From JASFTV01 sp050050615 (GTDB lineage: Bacteria > Desulfobacterota > DSM-4660 > Desulfatiglandales > HGW-15), in NCBI GenBank assembly GCA_050050615.1, contig JASFTV010000011.1, positions 1 through 23,012 on the forward strand: a DNA stretch of 23,012 nucleotides, read 5' to 3'. This document shows positions 1 to 6,765 of the stretch, piece after piece. Under the pieces are notes generated by a model. It ran no database searches. It saw only the letters and a program-made list of their open reading frames with translations, and had not been told where the DNA came from. Both the position numbers and the translations under genes were made by a program. Positions within the stretch are counted from its first letter, which is position 1. Each line of letters starts with the position of its first letter.

Positions 1-1
1 G

Positions 2-280
2 ATCGCCAATCTGACACCGCTTTTGGGGCTTCTGGGAACCGTCTCAGGCATGATCAAGACCTTTAATGTGATCTCCGTTCAGGGCGTGGGTAATCCGGCC
101 CCCCTGGCCGGCGGCATTGCCGAGGCCCTTATTACAACGGCAGCGGGGCTTTCTGTGGCGATTCCTACTCTGGTGTGCTATCGTATCGTGAAAGATAAAG
201 CAGAATCGCTTATCTTCGAAATGGAAGAAAATTCCATAAAAATTATCGAAATCATGGAAAATGCCAGCAGCCAGAGCTGA
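2..280 (+). CDS. MotA/TolQ/ExbB proton channel family protein, C-terminal part
   Basis: This is the last 92 codons of a gene whose start lies left of the window, read in frame from base 2. The segment TPLLGLLGTVSGMIKTF is the signature of the ExbB/TolQ/MotA family, and a second hydrophobic stretch (GGIAEALITTAAGLSVAIP) matches the last membrane helix, including the Thr-rich face that lines the proton path. A short charged cytoplasmic tail follows. These proteins form a pentameric inner-membrane channel with an ExbD/TolR dimer and couple proton-motive force to work at the outer membrane. The ExbD-type gene follows after 54 nt, so the pair is very likely one operon. The family is clear, but whether it is TolQ, ExbB or a stand-alone transporter energiser cannot be decided from the fragment. 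The 5' end is truncated by the window edge. Confidence 0.9.
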   Translation: MANLTPLLGLLGTVSGMIKTFNVISVQGVGNPAPLAGGIAEALITTAAGLSVAIPTLVCYRIVKDKAESLIFEMEENSIKIIEIMENASSQS

Positions 281-334
281 ACGCCGCTGTTCGTTGCTGG
301 TTGAACTTCACGAATATCATCTGGGTGGCCGAAG

Positions 335-751
335 ATGCGCTTCAAAACAATCAAAAGAGAAGAGCCGAGTCTCGGTATCGCACCACTCATCGACATCGTG
401 TTCCTGCTTTTGATTTTCTTCATGGTGACCTCTCACTTTGATGTCGCTTCAGGGGTTCGCATTCGATTGCCCCGGGTGGCCAAGATGATTTACGACCAAG
501 AGGAAAACAAGGTGACGGTCGTCATTGATAGATCGGGGCAGTCCTATCTCGAGGGCAAAAAGATCGGGTTGAAAGCGCTGGGCGAGAGGCTGAAAAGCCT
601 TGTTCAAGAGAAAGATCTGGTCCAACTGGTCCTCCAGGCGGACAAGGATGTCAGACATGGCATCGTTGTCCAGACCATGGATGTCGCCAAAACGGCTGGG
701 GTTCGTTCCATCGTCATTGCGGCTCGGTGGAAATCCGAAAAGGTTCTCTGA
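335..751 (+). CDS. ExbD/TolR family biopolymer transport protein
   Basis: 138 residues, the usual family length. A short cytoplasmic N-terminus is followed by one membrane helix at about residues 17-34 with the conserved PLIDIVFLLLIFFMV motif. Asp20 in it is the protonatable residue that works with the ExbB channel. The remainder is a periplasmic domain of about 100 residues ending in the typical pattern of an ADKDVRHG turn followed by a VVQTMDVAKTAGV helix. The protein should form a dimer inside the ExbB/TolQ pentamer encoded just upstream. The ATG at 335 gives the standard N-terminus, though no strong Shine-Dalgarno is seen. Its 3' end reaches into the longest possible reading frame of the next gene. 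No TonB or TolA is visible in the window, so the energised partner is unknown. Confidence 0.92.
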   Translation: MRFKTIKREEPSLGIAPLIDIVFLLLIFFMVTSHFDVASGVRIRLPRVAKMIYDQEENKVTVVIDRSGQSYLEGKKIGLKALGERLKSLVQEKDLVQLVLQADKDVRHGIVVQTMDVAKTAGVRSIVIAARWKSEKVL

Positions 752-774
752 TCTCCATCCTGGAGCATCTTGCC

Positions 775-1113
775 TTGGATGTTAGTAAAAAGAGCATTAT
801 AAAATTTGCATTGCTTTCTCTTCTGTTTCTGGGCCTGATTATGGCCTGGCTCAGCTTCGGACAGCGCGGCTTCATTCATCTTTACCGAATGGAGAAGAAA
901 AGGCAGGCAAACCTGGAAAGGATCCAGAAGCTGGAGCGAGAGAATCAGGAACTTCTGGAGGAGATTAAGCGCCTTCGTGAAGATATGGCCTACATTGAAT
1001 CACTGGGAAGACGGGAGCTGGGCCTCATAAAAGAAGATGAAATCCTTTACAGGTTCATCAGAGATAAGGCGCTTTCTGAGCCTCCGTCAGCAACGGAGGA
1101 AAGCGGCCAATAA
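775..1113 (+). CDS. FtsB/DivIC-like septum formation initiator protein
   Basis: 112 residues from the TTG at 775. An upstream GTG at 727 would add 16 residues and overlap exbD by 25 nt. The TTG is preferred because GGAG at 763-766 sits 8 nt ahead of it. After a short cytoplasmic segment there is one membrane helix (FALLSLLFLGLIMAWLSF), then a strongly charged heptad-type coiled coil (RMEKKRQANLERIQKLEREN and onward) and a conserved-looking AYIESLGRRELGLIKEDEILYRF tail. This layout and the xxREELGLxxxxExxYxF-type ending are typical of FtsB/DivIC proteins, bitopic divisome components that pair with FtsL and FtsQ. It is placed between exbD and a TPR gene, not beside eno or the dcw cluster. Assignment is to the family only. 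Confidence 0.75.
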   Translation: MDVSKKSIIKFALLSLLFLGLIMAWLSFGQRGFIHLYRMEKKRQANLERIQKLERENQELLEEIKRLREDMAYIESLGRRELGLIKEDEILYRFIRDKALSEPPSATEESGQ

Positions 1114-1234
1114 AGGGCATGGCGTTCGATCTTTGAGATATACACAGTTCAATGAACCACAATACCTCAGGCGTCATGGATCTTTGCGATTAATCAGCGA
1201 AGCGAAAACTTCAAGGAAAGAGGGGCTTAAGAGC

Positions 1235-2023
1235 ATGACGATCTCAGATGACCTTTATCGTCAAATTCTGGAGCGTGGACCTTCTACAGGAACCCTTTCC
1301 ATCGTGCTATCCAAACTGAAACAGGAGGGCCAATGGGAGAGGGTTATTCAGGAATGCACCAAGGCCTTGAACTTTCATCCCCACGACATCTCTCTCAGGC
1401 AGTTACTGGCCGAGGCCTATTTTGAAACGGGTCTTGTATCCCAGGCTGAGCTGGAACTGGAAAAGGTCACCGCCCAGATCAATGATCTCATCTCCGCTTA
1501 CAAACTCCAGGCGCATCTATATCACAAAGAAAGAAGGAACGAAGAGGCGAGCAGGGCTTTGAAAGTCTATCTGGCACACCGGCCTGATGACCAGGAGGCG
1601 TTAGATCTTCTTGAAGCTATGGAAATTCCGAAAGAAGTCCCATTTGGCGAATCTCCCCCGGCGGGTGAGGAAGGTATAACCGAGACGCCCTTCCCAGCCG
1701 AAGAAACCGCGGAGCCGGTGCCTGAAATCACCGAGGAGGAGGGCTTGCCCGAGATTTCAACCTCGACCCTTGCGGAGATCTATTTCAATCAAGGCCAGAT
1801 TCGGGAAGCGATCCGCACATACGAAAACGTTCTTGCACAAAACCCGGAGGACAAATCTTCGAGCGAGCGCCTCGAGGAATTGAAGGCCATGTTGTCATCA
1901 GAGCCCTTGGCCGGGGATAAGGAAGGTGACAAGGAGAGGCAGAAAAAAGAAAAAACGATCGCTGTCCTGGAGGCGTGGTTGGCCAATATCCGGGCCATGT
2001 CAAAAGATTCCGTGCCTGCCTGA
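1235..2023 (+). CDS. Tetratricopeptide repeat protein
   Basis: 262 residues from the ATG at 1235, which has purine-rich AGGAAAGAGGGG about 9 nt upstream. The frame is open further left to 1037, but that part overlaps the FtsB-like gene and reads as its shadow. Helical repeats of TPR type are visible: WERVIQECTKALNFHPHDIS with the following LRQLLAEAYFETGLVSQAE, then AHLYHKERRNEEASRALKVY, and a C-terminal repeat with LAEIYFNQGQIREAIRTYE ending NVLAQNPED. An acidic, Pro/Glu-rich linker at about residues 135-175 separates the two repeat blocks. There is no signal peptide or membrane segment, so it is probably a cytosolic scaffold. Partners are unknown. The position behind exbBD and the FtsB-like gene suggests an envelope link, but this is inference. 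Confidence 0.8.
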   Translation: MTISDDLYRQILERGPSTGTLSIVLSKLKQEGQWERVIQECTKALNFHPHDISLRQLLAEAYFETGLVSQAELELEKVTAQINDLISAYKLQAHLYHKERRNEEASRALKVYLAHRPDDQEALDLLEAMEIPKEVPFGESPPAGEEGITETPFPAEETAEPVPEITEEEGLPEISTSTLAEIYFNQGQIREAIRTYENVLAQNPEDKSSSERLEELKAMLSSEPLAGDKEGDKERQKKEKTIAVLEAWLANIRAMSKDSVPA

Positions 2024-2365
2024 GGGCGGGCGGTTCTGACCTTGAAGCTTGCCGGCTTACTTTGATGTATGACACCTATCGATCATGAGGTATTGAGGCA
2101 GCAATGAGCGTGCTTTTCCTCATGCAAATTTGATTTCCCCCTCCAAGCCTAAGGCCCTGCCCTGCGGCCTGAAATCTTTGCGGGCCGCAAGGGACACGTG
2201 GCAGGACAATTTTGACCGGCAACATCAAAGGCGCACGAACAGGTGAAGGAAAGAGCCCGGGCCTGTGGGACCCGGCTTTGTTTGACACCGTACAGGGTGT
2301 TTGCTTCAGATTTTCCTGCTTGCGCTTTGTGCTCGGACGAAAGCACAAGAGGGACAGAGCTATTC
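2024..2365 (+). other. 342-bp non-coding stretch, possible structured leader of the MetE-like gene
   Basis: No convincing gene is seen on either strand. In the middle, CCTGCC (2156-2161) can pair with GGCAGG (2200-2205), enclosing a GCGGCC (2164-2169)/GGCCGC (2183-2188) hairpin. Further on, ACACC (2285-2289) can pair with GGTGT (2296-2300), followed by a short T-rich run. This could be a 5' leader with regulatory structure, but I do not recognise a known riboswitch consensus in it. I looked for cobalamin and SAM boxes and found neither in convincing form. Confidence 0.35.
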
Positions 2366-3430
2366 ATGGGCATAGAAGAAAAGGCAATGAGAAATGCGTT
2401 TGGTTTTTCGGCCACGGGAATAGGGAGCGTCCCATTTAAAGATGTCCGGAAAACCTGTCGACATATTCTGGAAAACTGCCCGGAGATCCCTTTCTGGCCG
2501 CAGTTTGTACAGCGCAGCCACTTGGAGGATTTGAGCATCCAAGTAAGCCAGGGGCTCCCCTTCATTGAATTCAAAGAGGAGCAGAGGGCTATCGTCCTGA
2601 CCTCTGGTGATATAGAGTCTGCTCTTGTCGCCTTTTACGATCAGTTTCTGGCAGAAGATATTCAACGCTTCGCTGTGGGCAAAGAATATGCACCCGGCCT
2701 CTATGAAATGGTGGCCATGATTCAGGAAAACCCTGAAGCATATGGGCCATACATTAAAGGGCAGAGCGTGGGGCCCGTCACCTTTGCGGCGGCCATTACG
2801 GATCACGATGGAAAATCTCTTCTTCATAATCCTGATCTCCTGGAGGCGCTGGTCAAGGCCCTGGCTATCCGGGCCCTTTGGCAGGTCAGGAAATTGCGCA
2901 ACTCGGGAAAAAGACCGATTATGTTTCTGGACGAGCCTTATCTATCAGGCTACGGCTCTGCCTTTTCGCCGGTACAACGTCATGAGATCATCACTCTGAT
3001 CAAGGAGGTCATGGGTTATGTTCGGAAAAGGTCGGATGCGCTGATTGGCATTCACTGTTGCGGAAATACGGACTGGCCCATGATCATAGAGACAGGGCCC
3101 GATATCATCAGCTTTGATGCCTTCTCATACATGGACACCTTCTTGCTTTATCCTAAGGAGCTCTGCCAATTTCTCGACCGGGATGGAACCATTGCTTGGG
3201 GAATCGTCCCAACAACCGTCTCCGCTGGAAAGGCATCTGTGGAGAGCCTTTTCTTAACGCTTCAAGGTGTTTTGAATCGCTTTCATGAGTGGGGACTTGA
3301 CCCTGAACGGGTGGCCAGGCACTCTTTGCTGACGCCGGCTTGCGGTATGGGGACTATGCAGGAGGCTTCCGCAGAGAAGGCCCTCGATCTGCTGTCTCTG
3401 CTCTCCAAGAGATGCAGGGACCTGGGCTGA
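2366..3430 (+). CDS. MetE C-terminal/UroD-fold methyltransferase-like protein
   Basis: 354 residues from the ATG at 2366; ATG 2387 with AAAAGG just upstream is an equally possible start, and both precede the conserved FGFSATGIGSVPF block. That block resembles the IGS-P motif at the start of the catalytic half of cobalamin-independent methionine synthase. Other matches are PFWPQF, GPVTFA, FLDEPYLSGYG, IGIHCCGNTDW (His230, Cys232) and LTPACGMG (Cys326), which correspond to the thiol-activating zinc site. The position of the fourth ligand, Glu in MetE, appears to be Asp251 (ISFDAF). The folate-binding N-terminal half of MetE is absent, so it is a core-MetE-like protein that may take methyl groups from a corrinoid protein or another donor rather than from methyl-folate. 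The exact substrate is not known. It could make methionine or serve another thiol/corrinoid methyl transfer. Confidence 0.72.
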   Translation: MGIEEKAMRNAFGFSATGIGSVPFKDVRKTCRHILENCPEIPFWPQFVQRSHLEDLSIQVSQGLPFIEFKEEQRAIVLTSGDIESALVAFYDQFLAEDIQRFAVGKEYAPGLYEMVAMIQENPEAYGPYIKGQSVGPVTFAAAITDHDGKSLLHNPDLLEALVKALAIRALWQVRKLRNSGKRPIMFLDEPYLSGYGSAFSPVQRHEIITLIKEVMGYVRKRSDALIGIHCCGNTDWPMIIETGPDIISFDAFSYMDTFLLYPKELCQFLDRDGTIAWGIVPTTVSAGKASVESLFLTLQGVLNRFHEWGLDPERVARHSLLTPACGMGTMQEASAEKALDLLSLLSKRCRDLG

Positions 3431-3462
3431 ACGCCTGCTTTGTCTGACCGGAGGAAGAATAC

Positions 3463-3660
3463 ATGATGCAGATAAGGTCCTGGCTGGAATCTGCCAGAAT
3501 AGATATGGTTCTCAAGCCCAGATCATCGGCGAAGTCGTGGCTGAGCACCCCCGCCCTTCCGGACGGGGCTCTCTGCCGCGGTTTTTGTGGTTATGAAAAC
3601 GCCACTTGGCACCTCAAGGATTGTGGATATGCTGGTCTGTTCCCCTCACCGCTTCCCTGA
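3463..3660 (+). CDS. Doubtful 65-residue ORF behind a strong Shine-Dalgarno
   Basis: ATG at 3463 follows GGAGGA (3450-3455) at good spacing and only 32 nt after the MetE-like gene, which is why it is listed. The product is short, has four cysteines in a CRGFCGYENATWHLKDC pattern, no membrane segment and no family I recognise. Its last 47 nt overlap the 3' end of the convergent kinase gene, and it contains a GC-rich hairpin. It may be a real small protein, a decayed gene fragment, or chance. A ribosome-binding site of this quality without a real gene is the only argument in its favour. Confidence 0.22.
   Translation: MMQIRSWLESARIDMVLKPRSSAKSWLSTPALPDGALCRGFCGYENATWHLKDCGYAGLFPSPLP
3543..3586 (+). 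terminator. Possible weak terminator after the MetE-like gene
   Basis: GAGC (3543-3546) pairs with GCTC (3568-3571), and the enclosed C-rich and G-rich arms extend the stem around the TTCC turn near 3557-3560. A five-T run lies at 3582-3586, about ten bases past the stem, farther than in a standard intrinsic terminator. It lies between two convergent transcription units, where a terminator would be expected. It sits inside the doubtful 65-residue ORF, which argues against that ORF. Confidence 0.25.
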
Positions 3661-4837
3661 GCACGCCCGCTTCACTTTCCGATATCCTTCCCCTTCTCAC
3701 GTAGGTTCGGTCCAGTGCATCGAGATACGTATCCACAGTGTCCCGCCCCTTAATGAAAAGATCCTTGAAGGCTGTTTTATATTCTTTCGAGAAATCCAGG
3801 GGTGGAAGTCCTAGCTCATTCCTTATGTTCATTTCAAGGCCGTCCGCCTCTTTGTGGAGCAGCCCCTTTTTTATGGCAATCTCATCCAAATAGACTCTCT
3901 CTGCCAGTGTCACCTCACTTTTGACCAAAAGGCTGAGCCGCATCAGCTCTGAGTATGTCTCAAGAGGCACATCCTCCTTAATTGCTAAGGAGAATTCCAG
4001 ACAGCTCTGGTGCCTGTTGTTCGGATCGTTTTCCAATGCCTTCAGGATTGCGTCTTTTATTGCGGGACGAATCTCCTTGAATTCATCCAGTATGCTCTTT
4101 GGTTCATCAAGAGAGGCCTCTAGGTGGTATTCCAGCAACTCTGTCACTTTCTTTCTGTCGCCTAGCGGCAGTTCTCCTGTCAGCATGCAAAAAAAGGTTA
4201 CGCCTAGAGAATAGATATCTGTTCTGAAATCGACCGGCTCATTTAGAATCTGCTCGGGGGACATATAGTGGGGCGTGCCTACCGGCAACTTTTTCTCTTC
4301 TCCTTTCTTGCCGTAGGGCAAGGAAAAAGCGAGCCCAAAGTCTGCGACTTTGGCCCTGCCCTGCTGATCCAAAAGGATGTTGGACGGTTTAATATCCCCA
4401 TGAATGATCCTGTATTTGTGGGCAAAACCCACCCCTTCCAAGATCTGTAGAAAGATGTGAACAGCCCTCTCCAAGGATAAAGCCCCCTTTTCTTGCCTTT
4501 CCGCTCTTATGGCCTTCGCCTTTTTTATGACCTTATCCAAATCAGTTCCCATCACATGTTGCATGACCAGGCAGGGGCCACCCTCGTAATCGAAGGCTCT
4601 GAATATTTGAACGATGTGAGGATTATCGAGGTTTGCCTGTATCCTTGCTTCCCGCATGAACCGCTTCTTGAATGCCTTCTTTCTCCAGAAAGAGCGGGTA
4701 AGTGCCTTGATGACCACCTTTCTTTTCAGGGCCGTATCTCGGGCCAAATACAGCGCCGCCATTCCACCTTCGGACAGTTTTTTCTTGATGACGTAATCCT
4801 CTACCTGCTGTCCCGCGTCAAACATGGTTCTACTCAA
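3614..4837 (-). CDS. Soluble serine/threonine protein kinase-like protein with unusual C-terminal domain
   Basis: 407 residues. The TTG at 4837 is chosen because AGGAGG lies 8 nt upstream; the next ATG (4825) is 20 nt away. Kinase motifs are in order: glycine-loop LSEGGMAALYLA (21-32), VVIK Lys44, HGDIKPSNILL (146-156) with catalytic Asp148 and Lys150, DFG at 166-168, activation end GTPHYMSPEQ (187-196) and DIYSLGV (207-213). The HRD Arg is Gly147, so this is a non-RD kinase, which usually lacks control by activation-loop phosphorylation. Residues about 295-405 form an additional, mostly helical domain (LGLPPLDFSKEYK near 342-354) that I cannot name. No membrane helix or PASTA repeats are present, unlike sensor-type PknB proteins. 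It follows the IMPase-like gene after 100 nt, same strand. Substrates are unknown. Confidence 0.88.
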   Translation of the reverse strand: MSRTMFDAGQQVEDYVIKKKLSEGGMAALYLARDTALKRKVVIKALTRSFWRKKAFKKRFMREARIQANLDNPHIVQIFRAFDYEGGPCLVMQHVMGTDLDKVIKKAKAIRAERQEKGALSLERAVHIFLQILEGVGFAHKYRIIHGDIKPSNILLDQQGRAKVADFGLAFSLPYGKKGEEKKLPVGTPHYMSPEQILNEPVDFRTDIYSLGVTFFCMLTGELPLGDRKKVTELLEYHLEASLDEPKSILDEFKEIRPAIKDAILKALENDPNNRHQSCLEFSLAIKEDVPLETYSELMRLSLLVKSEVTLAERVYLDEIAIKKGLLHKEADGLEMNIRNELGLPPLDFSKEYKTAFKDLFIKGRDTVDTYLDALDRTYVRRGRISESEAGVLREAVRGTDQHIHNP

Positions 4838-4937
4838 TGAAATGACCTCCTGCCGGCAAAATGATGCGGGCCTCGCTTAGGTTCGGCTGCCCTGGTTCAA
4901 GGATATGAAAAATCCTCTCAGTGGCCAGATGCCTTCT

Positions 4938-5738
4938 CTAAGACCTGCCTTGCAGGTACTCCCGCACCTGTGAGAATTTATCAGGAGCAACGACCAGGAG
5001 ATGCTCGCCTGTTCTTTGCCCATCCAAATATTCGTTAAGGAATAACTCGGTCCCGTCCATCTTGTAAATACGACCTCTTGCTGCTTTGATAATCACGCGA
5101 ACTGCGGCCAGATCCTCATAGGACTCGTTAGCGAGCAGTGCCGCCTCAGCACGACCCATGGCGACATAGCAAACATGAGCCGCCGTGCATCCCAGGTCAC
5201 GTATCTTGCCGGGAAATGTTGAACGGTAATGTTGATGAAACCTTGAGTAGGTAAGAAGGAGGCTCTCGTCGTTTATATCCTCTTGCACAGAGACCCGAAC
5301 CTCTTTTTCCCCCCTGAACGCCTTTTGCCCTGCCTGTGCCTGAAAAAGATCGCCGGTCACCGGCATGTAAAACAGACCCAAGAGGGGCCAGAAATTCTCA
5401 AGAAGGGCCAGAGAGATGCCCCAAATGGGAATTCCTGCCTGAAAATTGGCAACCCCATCCAACGTATCGTAGACCCACAGGTATCTCTTTCCCTCATGGG
5501 TGTAGCCTGCATTCCTTTGGTTATTCGAGTAGATCCGGTGTTCGGGAAAATTGGCATAGAGCTCATCCTGAAAAAACTCTCTCAACTTGAGCTCCGCCTC
5601 AGTGACCAGGACTTCGTCGAACTTCACGCGAGGGTTTCCCCTGCCGTAGTAGGCGAGCGCCTGCTCACCGGAGCGTCGAATGACCTCTACGGCGAAACGT
5701 TGCAAATCTTCAATCCCTTCCTCTTTTGCGACCTCCAT
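4938..5738 (-). CDS. Inositol monophosphatase-family protein, probably catalytically altered
   Basis: 266 residues from the ATG at 5738, preceded by a strong GGAGGGA; the frame is open further upstream to 5843 but without support. The fold signature YDTLDGVANFQAGIPIWGIS (90-109) matches the DPxDGTxNF motif of inositol monophosphatases, and EDLAAV (208-213) matches the late WDxAAG motif. Asp91, Asp94 and Asp209 are therefore kept. The usual EE pair of the metal-binding ITEES-type motif is replaced by Asn72-Asn73, and the Thr of DGT that positions the nucleophilic water is Val96. Both changes would impair two-metal catalysis in the known mechanism. It may be a pseudo-phosphatase, bind a ligand, or use another chemistry. 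The gene sits upstream of the kinase-like gene and downstream of trmL. Confidence 0.8.
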   Translation of the reverse strand: MEVAKEEGIEDLQRFAVEVIRRSGEQALAYYGRGNPRVKFDEVLVTEAELKLREFFQDELYANFPEHRIYSNNQRNAGYTHEGKRYLWVYDTLDGVANFQAGIPIWGISLALLENFWPLLGLFYMPVTGDLFQAQAGQKAFRGEKEVRVSVQEDINDESLLLTYSRFHQHYRSTFPGKIRDLGCTAAHVCYVAMGRAEAALLANESYEDLAAVRVIIKAARGRIYKMDGTELFLNEYLDGQRTGEHLLVVAPDKFSQVREYLQGRS

Positions 5739-5903
5739 GCTCCCTCCTTGTTGTGAGATGCCAGAAACATCCGCATCGTTCATCCAGCCCCGATCCAAAG
5801 AGAAAACGAATCGGGCCTTGGTTCTATTCCCGGGCGTGGACAAACCTCGCCCTTACACTGCCATAGCCATGAACTTCTAAGGCTAGGGTCAAATGACCTG
5901 TCA

Positions 5904-6407
5904 TCAAAACCGCCCCATCTGATGAAGGTAGTGGTAAACCACGATGCCCACTGTGGTGGAAAGGTTCAGGCTCCGCACCTTGCCCCAGATAGGAACCTTG
6001 TAGCACGGATAGTTTTTCCGAATATCCAGGGGAAGTCCAAGCGTCTCTCGGCCAAAAAGGAGCCAATCCCCACGATCCACCTTTGCCTTGGAATAATCTT
6101 GGAGAGCGTGAGCGCTGAAGGCGATAAGCTTTCCTCGTCCGTTCTCCTCCTTGCTTCTAAGAAATGATTCAAAGCTGCTGTGCTGTATGATATCCACCTC
6201 GCGCCAATAGTCCAGCCCCGCCCTTTTGAGATGCTTGTCGCCCACATGGAATCCTAGAGGGTGAATCAGATGAAGACGTATTTCCGCAGCCCCACATAAC
6301 CGGGCAATATTTCCTGTATTGAAGGGGATTTCAGGCTGGTGGAGAACAACATGAAGGGCGGGGGCTTCGACAGTCCGATGTCCAGTTTTGGTGATATCGC
6401 GATCCAT
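5904..6407 (-). CDS. trmL: tRNA (cytidine(34)-2'-O)-methyltransferase, SpoU/TrmL family
   Basis: 167 residues, slightly longer than the usual 155-160 because of about 16 residues before the first strand. The three SPOUT motifs are visible: NTGNIARLCGA near the start, LLFGRETLGLP, and NLSTTVGIVVYHYL at the C-terminus, which forms the trefoil knot that binds S-adenosylmethionine. TrmL methylates the ribose of the wobble base (C34 or cmnm5U34) in tRNA-Leu isoacceptors and acts as a dimer in the cytosol. The compact form without an RNA-binding N-terminal domain distinguishes it from TrmH and RlmB. It lies 100 nt downstream of the small cysteine-rich gene and continues the RNA-processing theme of the - strand cluster. 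Confidence 0.92.
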   Translation of the reverse strand: MDRDITKTGHRTVEAPALHVVLHQPEIPFNTGNIARLCGAAEIRLHLIHPLGFHVGDKHLKRAGLDYWREVDIIQHSSFESFLRSKEENGRGKLIAFSAHALQDYSKAKVDRGDWLLFGRETLGLPLDIRKNYPCYKVPIWGKVRSLNLSTTVGIVVYHYLHQMGRF

Positions 6408-6507
6408 CAGTACGATCCTGCTAAAGATTCAATCTCTCCAAAGCCTTTCGTACTTTCGTGATATTTTGTGCAAAGGTTTTTCTCAAGGCGTTGTTATGCA
6501 AAAGGGG

Positions 6508-6711
6508 CTAAAACGGCCTCAATGAACCGCAATCCGGGCACTGCCAGTTCACGCCGCTACATGTAAATCCCCAGAGGTTTTCTTCCATGCACGTGTTGCA
6601 GATCTGGAAACCGCAGGGGCAAGTCCAGCAAAAGGGCTGTTGTTGGCTGCAGCAACTGCATTGATATGTTTTTTGGGTTCGTTCCCTTCTTTTCTCAGAA
6701 ACCCTTGCCAT
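6508..6711 (-). CDS. Small cysteine-rich (zinc-ribbon-like) protein
   Basis: 67 residues with eleven cysteines (18, 20, 21, 28, 31, 33, 38, 41, 51, 58, 61) arranged as CxxC pairs such as CWTCPCG, CNTC and CPDCG, consistent with two zinc-binding ribbons or knuckles. The first 16 residues are basic. There is no signal peptide or membrane segment. No strong Shine-Dalgarno is visible before the ATG at 6711, but it lies only 54 nt after the MBL-fold gene on the same strand, so coupling is plausible. I do not recognise a named family. A nucleic-acid-binding or metal-handling role is a guess from composition. The regular cysteine spacing argues against a chance ORF. Confidence 0.65.
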   Translation of the reverse strand: MARVSEKRRERTQKTYQCSCCSQQQPFCWTCPCGFQICNTCMEENLWGFTCSGVNWQCPDCGSLRPF

Positions 6712-6765
6712 CTATCTAATGTCTGTCCAGAGCGAATGTTATCATTGTCGGCGTTCCGAGCCCCT

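Noticed and set aside
1037..1234. N-terminal extension of the TPR gene frame into the FtsB-like gene
   Set aside because: It is a shadow of the FtsB-like frame with no domain content; the ATG at 1235 has a suitable purine-rich site.
2149..2827. Long - strand ORFs opposite the MetE-like gene
   Set aside because: Antisense shadows of a clearly coding frame with family motifs.
5739..5843. 35-residue upstream extension of the IMPase-like gene
   Set aside because: No ribosome-binding site, while GGAGGGA directly precedes the ATG at 5738.
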